Assembly: GCF_000020785.1 (NCBI RefSeq)
Contig: NC_011126.1
Span: forward strand, 930,001-994,000
DNA: 64,000 nucleotides
Direction: 5' to 3'
Origin: Hydrogenobaculum sp. Y04AAS1
GTDB lineage: Bacteria > Aquificota > Aquificia > Aquificales > Aquificaceae
The notes under the pieces: model-generated
What the model was told of the DNA's origin: nothing
Seen by the model: only the letters and a program-made list of their open reading frames with translations
The model's database searches: none
Made by a program: the position numbers and the translations under genes
Shown here: piece after piece, positions 6,442 to 14,950 of the stretch
Position numbering within the stretch: position 1 is the stretch's first letter
Layout: every line of letters starts with the position of its first letter

Positions 6442-7754
6442 TACATACGGTTTTAGCGTTTTTAATACTGATAAGTATTTTAATAGTATTTCACGAGTTT
6501 GGTCATTTTATATTAGCTAAACTCTTTGGTGTAAAAGTAGAAGTATTTTCCGTAGGTTTTGGAAGCCCAATATTTAAAAAAAAGATAGGAGAAACTGAAT
6601 ATCAAATAGCATATATACCGATGGGAGGCTATGTAAAACTCTACGGCGAAGAAGAGGAGGTAAGTTCCAAAGACTCAAGGGCATTCTCCTCAAAAGCACC
6701 GTGGCAAAAGATCCTCATAGCAGCGGCAGGACCATTGTTTAACCTAATTATAGCTTTTATAGGTTTTACACTGTCTTTTTACATAGGTATACATCAACCA
6801 GCTTATATAGAAGAACCAGTAAAAGTTGGTTATATAACGCAGAAATCACCATTTTACAAAGCTGGTATAAGACCTGGTGATACCATAATAAAAATAGACA
6901 ACGTACCTATAAAAACGTGGAAAGACCTATATATCGTAGAGATAAAAGCTGTAGGTAAAAGTTCTAAAGTGGTTTTTGAAAGAAACGGACATGTATATAC
7001 TACCACCATAACAGTAGGCAAGATTCTAAATAAAGATTCCATAGGAATATTACCTGAGATAGCTTCTATGGTAGGTGGTATCATAAAAAATTCACCGGCT
7101 TCTCAAATAGGATTAAAAGAAGGCGATAAAATACTTGCAGTAAAAATGAACGATATGCCTACGGCAATACCTATAAAAAATTGGTATGAGCTAACAGATT
7201 ACATGAGAAAAGACAAAGGCAATCCAATAACGCTTGTAATAGAAAGATCAAATGCTTTATTAGTAAAAGAGGTTATACCAAAATATTCTGCCAAGCTAAA
7301 AGAGTACTACATAGGAATATACCCAGAAACTAAATATGTATTAAAAAGATACCCGGTAAGCGAAGCAATGGTTCAAGCTATAAGAAAAATAAAAGAGCTG
7401 ACAATCCTTAGTATAGATTCTATAAAAGCTTTAGTCACAATGCATGCATCTGTTTTAAACCTAAGCGGGCCAATAAGCATAGCAAAAATGTCTGGCCAAG
7501 CAGCGGAAGGTGGTTTAGGGGAGTTTTTAGGATTTATGGCTTTTGTTTCTTTGCAACTTGCCATAATAAACATCTTACCTATACCCATGTTGGATGGCGG
7601 TCTTATAGTGCTGTTTTTAATAGAAGCTATCATAAGAAGGCCATTATCAGAAAAGTTTAAAGAATATTGGCAAAAAATAGGTATAGCTTTTGTAATTTCT
7701 CTATCAGCCGTTGCAATACTAAGCGATATAATAAGGCTTTTCACAGGCGTATAA
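6438..7754 (+). CDS. rseP: Site-2 protease RseP (intramembrane zinc metalloprotease)
   Basis: RseP cuts anti-sigma factors and leftover signal peptides within the inner membrane. The zinc motif HEFGH is at residues 19-23 in the first membrane helix. Two PDZ domains follow at about residues 125-195 and 205-275 (ASQIGLKEGDKIL in the second). The second metal motif, NILPIPMLDGG, lies in a later membrane helix around residue 380. A final helix ends the 438-residue protein. In many bacteria rseP sits with dxr, cdsA and bamA. Here it follows yjbQ and precedes argF. Confidence 0.95.
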   Translation: MIHTVLAFLILISILIVFHEFGHFILAKLFGVKVEVFSVGFGSPIFKKKIGETEYQIAYIPMGGYVKLYGEEEEVSSKDSRAFSSKAPWQKILIAAAGPLFNLIIAFIGFTLSFYIGIHQPAYIEEPVKVGYITQKSPFYKAGIRPGDTIIKIDNVPIKTWKDLYIVEIKAVGKSSKVVFERNGHVYTTTITVGKILNKDSIGILPEIASMVGGIIKNSPASQIGLKEGDKILAVKMNDMPTAIPIKNWYELTDYMRKDKGNPITLVIERSNALLVKEVIPKYSAKLKEYYIGIYPETKYVLKRYPVSEAMVQAIRKIKELTILSIDSIKALVTMHASVLNLSGPISIAKMSGQAAEGGLGEFLGFMAFVSLQLAIINILPIPMLDGGLIVLFLIEAIIRRPLSEKFKEYWQKIGIAFVISLSAVAILSDIIRLFTGV

Positions 7755-7756
7755 TT

Positions 7757-7765
7757 TGTTATAAT
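7757..7765 (+). promoter_or_regulatory. Extended -10 element (TGT-TATAAT) before argF
   Basis: TGT 7757-7759 and a perfect TATAAT 7760-7765 end 6 nt before the ATG at 7772. No Shine-Dalgarno sequence lies between them, so the mRNA is probably leaderless. Confidence 0.65.
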
Positions 7766-7771
7766 AGATAT

Positions 7772-8710
7772 ATGAAAGCGCACTTTTTGGACGTGTGGGA
7801 TATCACTTTCGATGAAGCGAAGCATGTCATAGATTTATCTTTTGATTTTAAATACAATAACTTTAATCCTAAAAGCCTACAAAACTTAAACATAGCTCTC
7901 CTTTTTAGCAAACCCTCTACAAGAACAAGAGTATCTTTTGAAGTAGGTATAAAAGAGCTTGGCGGTAACCCAATTTTTCTACAAGAATCAAGCCTTCAAG
8001 TGTCAAGAGGAGAAGATGCTTCAGATAGCGCTAGGACATTGTCTCGCTATATAGACGGTGTAGTTATAAGAACTGGCTCTCATCAATGGCTTTTAGATTT
8101 TTCCCAATACGCCAGTATACCTGTTATAAACGCTCTTACAGACTATACTCATCCTTGCCAAGCTATATCAGATATATTCACACTTTTTGAAGCTTTTAGA
8201 GAAAAAACAAAAAATATAAAAGTGCTTTACATAGGTGATGGCAACAACATGGCAAACGCTCTAATATCAGCTTTTGCTATATTTGGGCTAAGCCTAACTG
8301 TGTGTACACCAAAAGAGCTTAGACCAGATGAAGAAAATTTAAAAAGGGCTTTAGAAGTTTCAAAACAAACCGGGGCAGAGATTATATTGGAAGAAGATCC
8401 TATAAAAGCTGCTAAAGACAAAGATGTAATATATACGGATGTATGGATTTCAATGAACGATGAAGGTTCAAAAGATCACAAAATAAATTTGTTAAAGGAT
8501 TATCAGGTAAATACCAAGTTGCTTTCTTACGCTAAAAAAGATGTAAAAGTCATGCATTGTTTACCAGCTAAAAAAGAACAAGAAATAACAAGAGATGTCT
8601 TCGAGAAATATGCAGATTTTATATTCAATCAGGCAGAAAATAGACTTCATACACAAAAAGCTCTGATGCATTTGATGTTTAATGGAACAAATCAAATGGC
8701 TTCTATCTAA
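7772..8710 (+). CDS. argF: Ornithine carbamoyltransferase
   Basis: ArgF joins carbamoyl phosphate and ornithine to make citrulline in arginine synthesis. The carbamoyl-phosphate loop SKPSTRTR is at residues 46-53, HPCQAISD near residue 130 is the second carbamoyl-phosphate site, and MHCLPA near residue 264 is the ornithine-binding Cys loop. From the ATG at 7772 the protein has 312 residues, the normal size. The open frame extends upstream into rseP, but that extension is not conserved in character and the TATAAT supports the ATG. The 3' end overlaps the next gene by 29 bp. Confidence 0.95.
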   Translation: MKAHFLDVWDITFDEAKHVIDLSFDFKYNNFNPKSLQNLNIALLFSKPSTRTRVSFEVGIKELGGNPIFLQESSLQVSRGEDASDSARTLSRYIDGVVIRTGSHQWLLDFSQYASIPVINALTDYTHPCQAISDIFTLFEAFREKTKNIKVLYIGDGNNMANALISAFAIFGLSLTVCTPKELRPDEENLKRALEVSKQTGAEIILEEDPIKAAKDKDVIYTDVWISMNDEGSKDHKINLLKDYQVNTKLLSYAKKDVKVMHCLPAKKEQEITRDVFEKYADFIFNQAENRLHTQKALMHLMFNGTNQMASI

Positions 8711-10379
8711 CTTAAAACCCTATTGGGCGTTTGTAAGCCTTGTTATATTTGGCTCCATTTTAGAAGGGCTTGGCACGTCTTTCATGACATACCTTGTTAA
8801 AAGAATAATGGATGATGTATTCATATTAAAAGAATCAAACAAGCTTTACATGATACTATATCTTTTTGCAGCGGCGGCTGTTGTCATCCAAATTGGATTT
8901 TTCTTAAGGAACTTCCTCATGAATATGGTATCAGAAAAACTCCTAATGGATTTCAGAGAAAAGATGTTTTCATCGCTCCTTTATTCAAAAGTAGATTTTT
9001 TCATAAATCACCCAAGCGGCGATATAATAAGTAGATTCAACAACGATATAAACGCAATAAAAAACATACTTATAGACTATATGCTATCCCTCATAAAAGA
9101 ACCCATTACAGTTCTTTTGCTTTTAGGTGTTTTAATATATAGAGATATATACCTAACCATTATAATAATCTTTGCTTTTCCCATCATATCTTATTCGGTA
9201 AAATACTTTGGAACAAAAAGAGCTAAATATGTAAAACTGAACCAAGAAAGGTTGGGTATCATAAATCAACATGTAACGCAACTCATAAGCGGCATAGAAA
9301 ACATAAAAATATTTGGAGCTGAAAACAAATTTTTGGAACGCTTTGTCCAAGCAAATAAAAATTTATTTAAAGCTGGTATAAAAACCATATTTTACACAGT
9401 AATGAACTCAATATTCAATCAATCTACTGGTTATATAGTTTTTGGTTTGGTGCTTTTATATGGAGGTTATAGAATAGTCCATGGTTATACTAGCGCTGGG
9501 AATTTTATCTCCTATATAACTGCATTATTGCTCATACAAATGCCCATCATGGAAACTCAAAAAGGCTTTATGAATATGCGCTCCTCAATCCCACTTGTAA
9601 AAAGGGTTCAAGAGATGCTCTTGCTCCAAAAAGAAAAAGATGGCACTATAAATATAGGCAATCTCTTAGTACCCATTGTCATGAAAAATGTATATGTAAC
9701 AATAGATTCTAAGGAAATTCTCAAAGATATAAATCTAACTATAAACCCAGGTGAAAAAATAGGTATAGTGGGACCTACCGGTGCTGGTAAATCTACGCTT
9801 CTTGATATACTTCCAAAGCTTGTAAGCTACAAAGGAGATGTATATATAAAAGATAAAAGTTTAGAAGATATAACAAACAAATCGATAAGATCTAAAATAG
9901 CCTTTGCTTCTCAACATGTTTTCATATTCAACGATACTGTTAGAAACAACCTTTTAATAGCAAATCCAAACGCATCAGAAGAGCTTTTAATAAAAGCTAT
10001 AAAACTAGCAAAAGCAGAGTTTTTGTTTACATTGAAAAACGGTCTTGACACCGTTTTAGGAGAATACGGATATACAGTATCAGGGGGCGAAAGACAAAGA
10101 ATAGCCATAGCGAGGATTTTTCTAACAAATCCAGATATAATTTTGTTAGATGAAATTACTTCAGCTCTTGATGTACATACAGAGCAAGCTGTTATATCAA
10201 ACATTTTTGAGGTTTTTAAAGATAAAACAATACTAATAGTGGCTCATAGGCTCTCAAATATAATAAATTGTGACAGAATTCTTTACATAGAGGATGGAAG
10301 GATATTGGAAGAAGGCACTTTTGAAGAGCTCATGAGAAAACAAGGCAATTTTTATACTCTATACCAAAAATCTAGATAG
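8682..10379 (+). CDS. ABC exporter, MsbA-like half-transporter
   Basis: A 565-residue fused membrane and ATPase half-transporter that should work as a homodimer in the inner membrane. Six membrane helices cover about residues 15-290. The ATPase part has Walker A GPTGAGKST near residue 363, signature VSGGERQRIA near 465, Walker B IILLDE near 486 and the switch His in AHRL. The MsbA/lipid A-core flippase branch or a peptide exporter are both possible, and nearby lpx genes make the former attractive. It begins inside argF and ends convergently, overlapping the DUF4416 gene by 8 bp. Confidence 0.85.
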   Translation: MEQIKWLLSNLKPYWAFVSLVIFGSILEGLGTSFMTYLVKRIMDDVFILKESNKLYMILYLFAAAAVVIQIGFFLRNFLMNMVSEKLLMDFREKMFSSLLYSKVDFFINHPSGDIISRFNNDINAIKNILIDYMLSLIKEPITVLLLLGVLIYRDIYLTIIIIFAFPIISYSVKYFGTKRAKYVKLNQERLGIINQHVTQLISGIENIKIFGAENKFLERFVQANKNLFKAGIKTIFYTVMNSIFNQSTGYIVFGLVLLYGGYRIVHGYTSAGNFISYITALLLIQMPIMETQKGFMNMRSSIPLVKRVQEMLLLQKEKDGTINIGNLLVPIVMKNVYVTIDSKEILKDINLTINPGEKIGIVGPTGAGKSTLLDILPKLVSYKGDVYIKDKSLEDITNKSIRSKIAFASQHVFIFNDTVRNNLLIANPNASEELLIKAIKLAKAEFLFTLKNGLDTVLGEYGYTVSGGERQRIAIARIFLTNPDIILLDEITSALDVHTEQAVISNIFEVFKDKTILIVAHRLSNIINCDRILYIEDGRILEEGTFEELMRKQGNFYTLYQKSR

Positions 10380-10872
10380 CACTAAGATAATAATCTCTTG
10401 ACATTTTGAAAAACAGCTTTACTTTTTCGTATCTATAATCTTGATAAGTCCAGTAAAAGGGCTTAAAATCTTTATAGATATAGATATACTCCATCTCTAA
10501 AAATATGTGTTTACCTATATGAATTCTAGCACCTCTTTCTTTTGAAGAAGCCAAAATAAGATGTTGTTTATTTATATAACCAGGGTCTATGTTAACGGTC
10601 CTTTTAGAATTTATACTAAAGAGTTTTTCTATCTCCATTGTTTTTAGCTTTAGACTTAAAATATCTGCATCTTCAAAAAGGTTTTTTGCGTAGAGGTAAA
10701 CTTTGAAAAGAGGTTTTTCCATTTCTTTTGAGTAATATTTTTGAAGATTTTCAAAGTAAAAATGCTCCGACATACAAAATCCACCAAAATCTCCAAGCAT
10801 TTCTAATGCGGTGTATAAATTTTCTTCATAGTTTTTATTATAAAGTATGGCAAATATCGGCAAAGCTTTCAA
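10372..10872 (-). CDS. DUF4416 family protein
   Basis: The 166-residue protein matches DUF4416 by the pattern NIDPGYIN followed by HLILASSKERGARIHIG (about residues 95-120) and FLEMEYIY with FYWTYQDYR near the C-terminus. The family is found in thermophiles and deltaproteobacteria and has no established function. It lacks membrane segments or a signal peptide. Its ATG overlaps the argC stop by 4 bp (10869-10872), so it is the last gene of the rplM-rpsI-argC run. Confidence 0.75.
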   Translation of the reverse strand: MKALPIFAILYNKNYEENLYTALEMLGDFGGFCMSEHFYFENLQKYYSKEMEKPLFKVYLYAKNLFEDADILSLKLKTMEIEKLFSINSKRTVNIDPGYINKQHLILASSKERGARIHIGKHIFLEMEYIYIYKDFKPFYWTYQDYRYEKVKLFFKMSRDYYLSAI

Positions 10873-11873
10873 GGTATCACAGGAAATGTGTCAATACCAA
10901 GCGTTTCTTCTAAACCAAACATGATATTCATATTTTGGACAGCTTGAGAAGAGGCCCCTTTACCAAGGTTATCTATAGCGCTTATTATTTCAAGCATTTT
11001 TAAGCTTTTATGATAATAAATATATATATAGCACATATTTGTACCTATTACCCATTTAGTGTGGGGTGGTTTATCTGTTAGTTTTACAAAAGGTTCATCT
11101 TTGTAAAAATTCTCATAAAGGGCTTTAAAATCCATCTCTTCTATATCAAAAAGCTTTATGTTTGCAATCATCCCCCTTGAAGCCGGGATAACCATAGGGC
11201 TAAACTGCACTTCTAAACCAAGGTGCAAAGACATCTCCGGGGTATGTCTATGCTTTCCTATGCCGTAGTAAAAAGCGTTTTGTTCCATGTATGGAAAATG
11301 AAATTCTTGCTTTAACTTAGCACCAGCCCCAGAAACCCCAGAAACAGCGTTTACTATTATAGGCTTTCTATAAGAGGTATTTTTTACAATAGGAAGAACT
11401 CCCAGTATCACCGCAGTAGGATAACATCCTGGATTTGATACGATATTGGCTTTTCTTATATCTTCTCTAAAAAGCTCCGGTAAGCCGTAAATAACCTCTT
11501 GAACAATAGACTCATGCTCAAGCTTATACTCTAAATTGTAGTATTCTTTAAAGATATTTTTATCTTTTAATCTAAAAGCCCCAGACAAATCTATAATTTT
11601 TACACCTTTAGAAGCGTAAAAAGGAACTTGGTCTAAAGAAGCCTCATGAGGCAAAGCTAAAAACACCACATCCATATCTTCAAGCTCTTTTGTGATTTTA
11701 ATGTTTTCTATATTGGCAAAATCTAAAACATCGTATAGGTACTTATCGTAGTGTGTAGAAGAAGATAAAGACGTTATCTTTACTTTAGGATGTTTTGATA
11801 ATATTCTTAAAAGTTCTAAACCGGTATAGCCAGTAAATCCAGCTATACCAACTTTTATTATCTCTTGCTCCAT
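10869..11873 (-). CDS. argC: N-acetyl-gamma-glutamyl-phosphate reductase
   Basis: ArgC reduces N-acetylglutamyl phosphate with NADPH, the third step of arginine synthesis. The N-terminal nucleotide fold begins GIAGFTGYTGLELLR, LSGAFRLKD is conserved, and the active-site Cys lies in SNPGCYPTA near residue 150. The 334-residue length is normal. The start overlaps the rpsI 3' end by 16 bp, which suggests coupled translation with ribosomal genes. The other arginine gene here, argF, is 2.2 kb away on the other strand. Confidence 0.95.
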   Translation of the reverse strand: MEQEIIKVGIAGFTGYTGLELLRILSKHPKVKITSLSSSTHYDKYLYDVLDFANIENIKITKELEDMDVVFLALPHEASLDQVPFYASKGVKIIDLSGAFRLKDKNIFKEYYNLEYKLEHESIVQEVIYGLPELFREDIRKANIVSNPGCYPTAVILGVLPIVKNTSYRKPIIVNAVSGVSGAGAKLKQEFHFPYMEQNAFYYGIGKHRHTPEMSLHLGLEVQFSPMVIPASRGMIANIKLFDIEEMDFKALYENFYKDEPFVKLTDKPPHTKWVIGTNMCYIYIYYHKSLKMLEIISAIDNLGKGASSQAVQNMNIMFGLEETLGIDTFPVIP

Positions 11874-12298
11874 CTAAATTTGGCACGAGCACCCATCTTA
11901 CCATATTTTTTACGTTCTTTAATGCGAGCGTCCACTTTGAGTAGACCTGCTTTTTTGAGGGTAGTTCTAAAATTTGGATTATAGGTCAAAAGTGCATCGG
12001 CTATGCCATACATTATAGCTTCTGCTTGAGCAGACAAACCGCCACCGTTTACTATAGCGTAAACACCAAATTTACCGTTGGTATTTGTAATGTTAAAGGG
12101 CAAAAGCACTTTAGCAAAAGAGCTGTCTCTTTGGAGATACTCTCTCATATCGTACTCTTTTTGTGAGTCTCTAGCTTTTACTATAAAACCATTGGCATTT
12201 TTGACAAGCCATACTCTAGCTACGCTGTCTTTTCTCTTACCTACACCGTGATAAGAGTTATCTTCTAAAACCTTAAAATTTCTAACCACTGTTGCCAT
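11858..12298 (-). CDS. rpsI: 30S ribosomal protein S9
   Basis: The protein contains GVGKRKDSVARVWL near residue 19 and ends in GARAKFRWSKR, the basic C-terminal tail of S9 that reaches the P-site tRNA. GGGLSAQAEAI is the conserved middle. At 146 residues it is slightly long because of a 15-residue N-terminal extension, as in some thermophiles. It follows rplM by 12 bp, the usual L13-S9 pair. Confidence 0.97.
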   Translation of the reverse strand: MATVVRNFKVLEDNSYHGVGKRKDSVARVWLVKNANGFIVKARDSQKEYDMREYLQRDSSFAKVLLPFNITNTNGKFGVYAIVNGGGLSAQAEAIMYGIADALLTYNPNFRTTLKKAGLLKVDARIKERKKYGKMGARAKFRWSKR

Positions 12299-12310
12299 AA
12301 TATACTCCTT

Positions 12311-12745
12311 TTACTTAAGAGGTTTAGGGTTTTGAGCTATATGAGGATGCTTATCGGTTTCATAAACTTTCAACCTTTTCAATATCCTATGACCAAGCCT
12401 ATTTTTAGGTAGCATCCTCTTTACCGCCAACATAATAACTTGGTTTGGATTGGTTTCCAACATGAAACCAAGAGACTTCTCTTTGAGGCCGCCTGGATGG
12501 TTTGTATGAAACTTATAGACTTTATCTCTTAGCTTATTACCTGTGGTTTTTACTAGTTTAGAGTTTATAACTATTACAAAATCACCACAATCTACATCCG
12601 GTTGATATATAGGCTTGTGCTTGCCCCTTAAGATACTGGCACATTTAGCCGCAAGTCTTCCTAACACCATATCCTTAGCGTCTATTATCCAATACTCTCT
12701 TTTAATATCCTGTGGTTTTGGCCTTATAGTCTTCACGCTATCCAT
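12311..12745 (-). CDS. rplM: 50S ribosomal protein L13
   Basis: The 144-residue protein has the L13 signatures WIIDAKDMVLGRLA near residue 19, LRGKHKP near 40 and VKRMLPKNRLGHRILKRLKVY near the C-terminus. L13 binds 23S rRNA early in large-subunit assembly. It is the first gene of a four-gene run (rplM-rpsI-argC-DUF4416) with a well-formed promoter upstream and a GGAGG Shine-Dalgarno sequence. Confidence 0.97.
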   Translation of the reverse strand: MDSVKTIRPKPQDIKREYWIIDAKDMVLGRLAAKCASILRGKHKPIYQPDVDCGDFVIVINSKLVKTTGNKLRDKVYKFHTNHPGGLKEKSLGFMLETNPNQVIMLAVKRMLPKNRLGHRILKRLKVYETDKHPHIAQNPKPLK

Positions 12746-12779
12746 ATTGCCTCCATTTTATAAAACTTAATAGCCTATT

Positions 12780-12807
12780 ATTATACCATATATAAATTAA
12801 AAGTCAA
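12780..12807 (-). promoter_or_regulatory. Promoter of rplM-rpsI-argC-DUF4416
   Basis: On the minus strand TTGACT (12807-12802) is followed after 16 bp by TATAAT (12785-12780), itself preceded by TGG, so both a -35 and an extended -10 are present. The leader to the rplM ATG is about 28 nt and contains GGAGG. Confidence 0.85.
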
Positions 12808-12821
12808 TTATCAAAGACATA

Positions 12822-13853
12822 TTAAACCACTACTCTTTTTACCCGCTTGCCCATCCTACACATCAACTCATAAGGTATTGTTTTTACGATTTTAGAAGCC
12901 ATAGAAAACGTTTGCCCTTCGTTTACAAAATCAACATAATCTCCTATTTTTATATTTACTCCCTCGGGAAGTTCAAACATCGTCATATCCATAGTCACTG
13001 CACCAACCATTGGAAGCTTTGCACCGTTAAAGTCAAAATACCATTTGTTGGCAAGAGATTTTGGAATACCATCGGCATATCCCATAGAAACTACGCCTAT
13101 AGTAGCATCTTTTGTCAAAGTATATGTCCCTCCGTAAGAGATTTTATCGCCCTTTTTAAAATTTTTTAACGATATAACCTTAGCTTTTACTTTGTATATT
13201 GGCTTTATAGGTATGTCAAAGCCTTCATATGGTTTCTCACCGTACATTGCAAGGCCTATTCTTATAGCCGTTGTAAAGTCTTTTTCATACATAAGCCCAG
13301 CAGAACTTTGATAGTGTATTTCAATACTATTTCTTTTTAAGCTTTTAACAATATTTTTAAACTTTTGTATTTGAAAAGCGCTATAATCTTTATCTAGCGG
13401 TGAAGCAAGGTGAGTCATAATACCTTTTAAATTAGGATGACCGATTATATCCTCTTGAAGCTCAAAAAATCCCAACCTTCCCATACCAGTGTCCAACTTT
13501 ACGTGAAAGTCTATACCGGCATTCTTTATCATATCAAACTGATAGGCACTTGAAATAACCGGCGTAAGTTTATAATGTTTTAGATATTCTACATCTTTTA
13601 GGTCAAGAACACCTCCTAGTACAAGGATAGGTTTTTTTACATCGACTTCTCTTAACTCTACAGCTTCTTCTATGCAAGCCACCGCAAAAGATTTTACATA
13701 GGGATTATCATCAAGAACTTTAGAAACCTCAGCACTTCCCATGCCATAGGCATTTGCCTTTACCACAGCAATGATGGGTTTATTCACACTATTGTATATT
13801 TGGCTTATGTTGTTTAAAATGTTTTCTTTTAAAAGCTCTAAAACTATTCTCAT
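12822..13853 (-). CDS. alr: Alanine racemase
   Basis: The PLP enzyme makes D-alanine for peptidoglycan. The PLP lysine is Lys32 in AVVKANAYGMG, and the second catalytic base is the Tyr in SMGYADGIP near residue 247. The protein of 343 residues is near normal size for the family. Its ATG overlaps the stop of the small secreted-protein gene (13850-13853), and lpxI lies just before that, so alr ends a three-gene envelope run. Confidence 0.95.
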   Translation of the reverse strand: MRIVLELLKENILNNISQIYNSVNKPIIAVVKANAYGMGSAEVSKVLDDNPYVKSFAVACIEEAVELREVDVKKPILVLGGVLDLKDVEYLKHYKLTPVISSAYQFDMIKNAGIDFHVKLDTGMGRLGFFELQEDIIGHPNLKGIMTHLASPLDKDYSAFQIQKFKNIVKSLKRNSIEIHYQSSAGLMYEKDFTTAIRIGLAMYGEKPYEGFDIPIKPIYKVKAKVISLKNFKKGDKISYGGTYTLTKDATIGVVSMGYADGIPKSLANKWYFDFNGAKLPMVGAVTMDMTMFELPEGVNIKIGDYVDFVNEGQTFSMASKIVKTIPYELMCRMGKRVKRVVV

Positions 13854-14155
13854 TTGAGTACTTTACACATTTTCACAAAAGCCTCAACACCAAATTTAGA
13901 AATCCCCTTGTTTAAAACAGCGCCTTTACAAGCCGCAGTACAAGCTTCTATAAAAAGTTTTGTGCTTTTAGAATTGGACTTAATGATCTTTGATAGTTCA
14001 TTTTCGAGATCACCACAGGCACTAAAATCGTGTTTTTGACCAAAATTAGCACAAGTTTCTAAAAACAAACCATAAACATCACATCTATCAAGGGCAAAAG
14101 AAGGGTTTAAGAGAAAAAGTGTTGCTAAAAACAATATAAGCATATTTCTATTCAT
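13850..14155 (-). CDS. Small Cys-containing secreted protein of unknown function
   Basis: From the ATG at 14155 the protein has 101 residues, with a signal peptide (NRN, hydrophobic core, then PSFA-L) and a mature part holding six cysteines, some in pairs (CDVYGLFLETC, ACTAAC). These could form disulfides in the periplasm. No family is recognised. A start 12 bases earlier is possible, but it would overlap lpxI further and lengthen the n-region. Position between lpxI and alr suggests co-transcription with them. Confidence 0.65.
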   Translation of the reverse strand: MNRNMLILFLATLFLLNPSFALDRCDVYGLFLETCANFGQKHDFSACGDLENELSKIIKSNSKSTKLFIEACTAACKGAVLNKGISKFGVEAFVKMCKVLK

Positions 14156-14933
14156 AAGCGTATACACCTATACCAAAACGGTTAGCCATTTTAATGAACT
14201 TTTCTTTTTCAAGTACGTAAACTTTACCTTTTTGAATAGCTATGGCTTTTGCCTTTGTCTCTTTTAAAGTATTTAACGTATCTATACCAACGGTGGGCAC
14301 ATCTATCCTAAAATCTTGATTTGTACGAGCTGATTTTATCACAACAATACCTTTACCAGCTATATCAAAAGCCCTAAGAATAGTTTTGTCTGTGCCTTCC
14401 ATAGCCTCCACAGCCACAACGGCTTTTTGTTTTACCACCACCGTTTGGCCTATATCCATATCGGCAATATTCTTTGCTATCTTTGCGCCAAACTCTATAT
14501 CTTCAACAACATTTTTATCTAACTCTACATCGTTTAAAAGTCCCCTTTTTTCTATTAAAAGCTCAGATAAATAAGGTTTTGGATCCAAAAATTTAAGCCC
14601 TTCCTCTTCCATAAACTTTATAAAAGCCTTTACTATGCTAGATGGTTTTCTATCTTTCAATGAAGCTAATATAGAAATAGCTTTTATATCATAATCTCTC
14701 GGATCTAAGCTTAATTTATGTTCAAATTTACCAAGCATAACTATTTGCTCTACGTTTTTTTCTTTTAAAAACTCTACAAGCTTTGATAGCTTACCAATAG
14801 GAAACGTTATATCTGATTTAATCGTAGTGATATCGTTTACGCCTATGGTAAAAACTTCATCACCGTTTTTTAAGGCATTTTTTCTAAATATTTCTGGTAG
14901 TTCTCCAGCACCAGCTATAAGACCTATTTTCAT
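14148..14933 (-). CDS. lpxI: UDP-2,3-diacylglucosamine pyrophosphatase LpxI
   Basis: The 261-residue protein is of the LpxI (DUF1009) type, which hydrolyses UDP-2,3-diacylglucosamine to lipid X in place of LpxH. Visible signatures are GLIAGAGELPE at the N-terminus, MLGKFEHKLSLDPRDYD in the middle, and VVKQKAVVAVEAMEGTD with VGIDTL in the C-terminal catalytic domain. Together with lpxA at 29 kb it shows an LPS-bearing outer membrane. A TGA-TATAAT element lies 8 nt before its ATG. Confidence 0.9.
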   Translation of the reverse strand: MKIGLIAGAGELPEIFRKNALKNGDEVFTIGVNDITTIKSDITFPIGKLSKLVEFLKEKNVEQIVMLGKFEHKLSLDPRDYDIKAISILASLKDRKPSSIVKAFIKFMEEEGLKFLDPKPYLSELLIEKRGLLNDVELDKNVVEDIEFGAKIAKNIADMDIGQTVVVKQKAVVAVEAMEGTDKTILRAFDIAGKGIVVIKSARTNQDFRIDVPTVGIDTLNTLKETKAKAIAIQKGKVYVLEKEKFIKMANRFGIGVYAYE

Positions 14934-14941
14934 TTTAAAAT

Positions 14942-14950
14942 ATTATATCA
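14942..14950 (-). promoter_or_regulatory. Extended -10 element (TGA-TATAAT) before lpxI
   Basis: Minus-strand TGA (14950-14948) and TATAAT (14947-14942) end 8 nt before the ATG at 14933. There is no Shine-Dalgarno sequence between them. Confidence 0.55.

Noticed and set aside
7667-7771. Upstream extension of argF
   Set aside because: It lies inside rseP, is not family-like, and the TATAAT fits the ATG at 7772.
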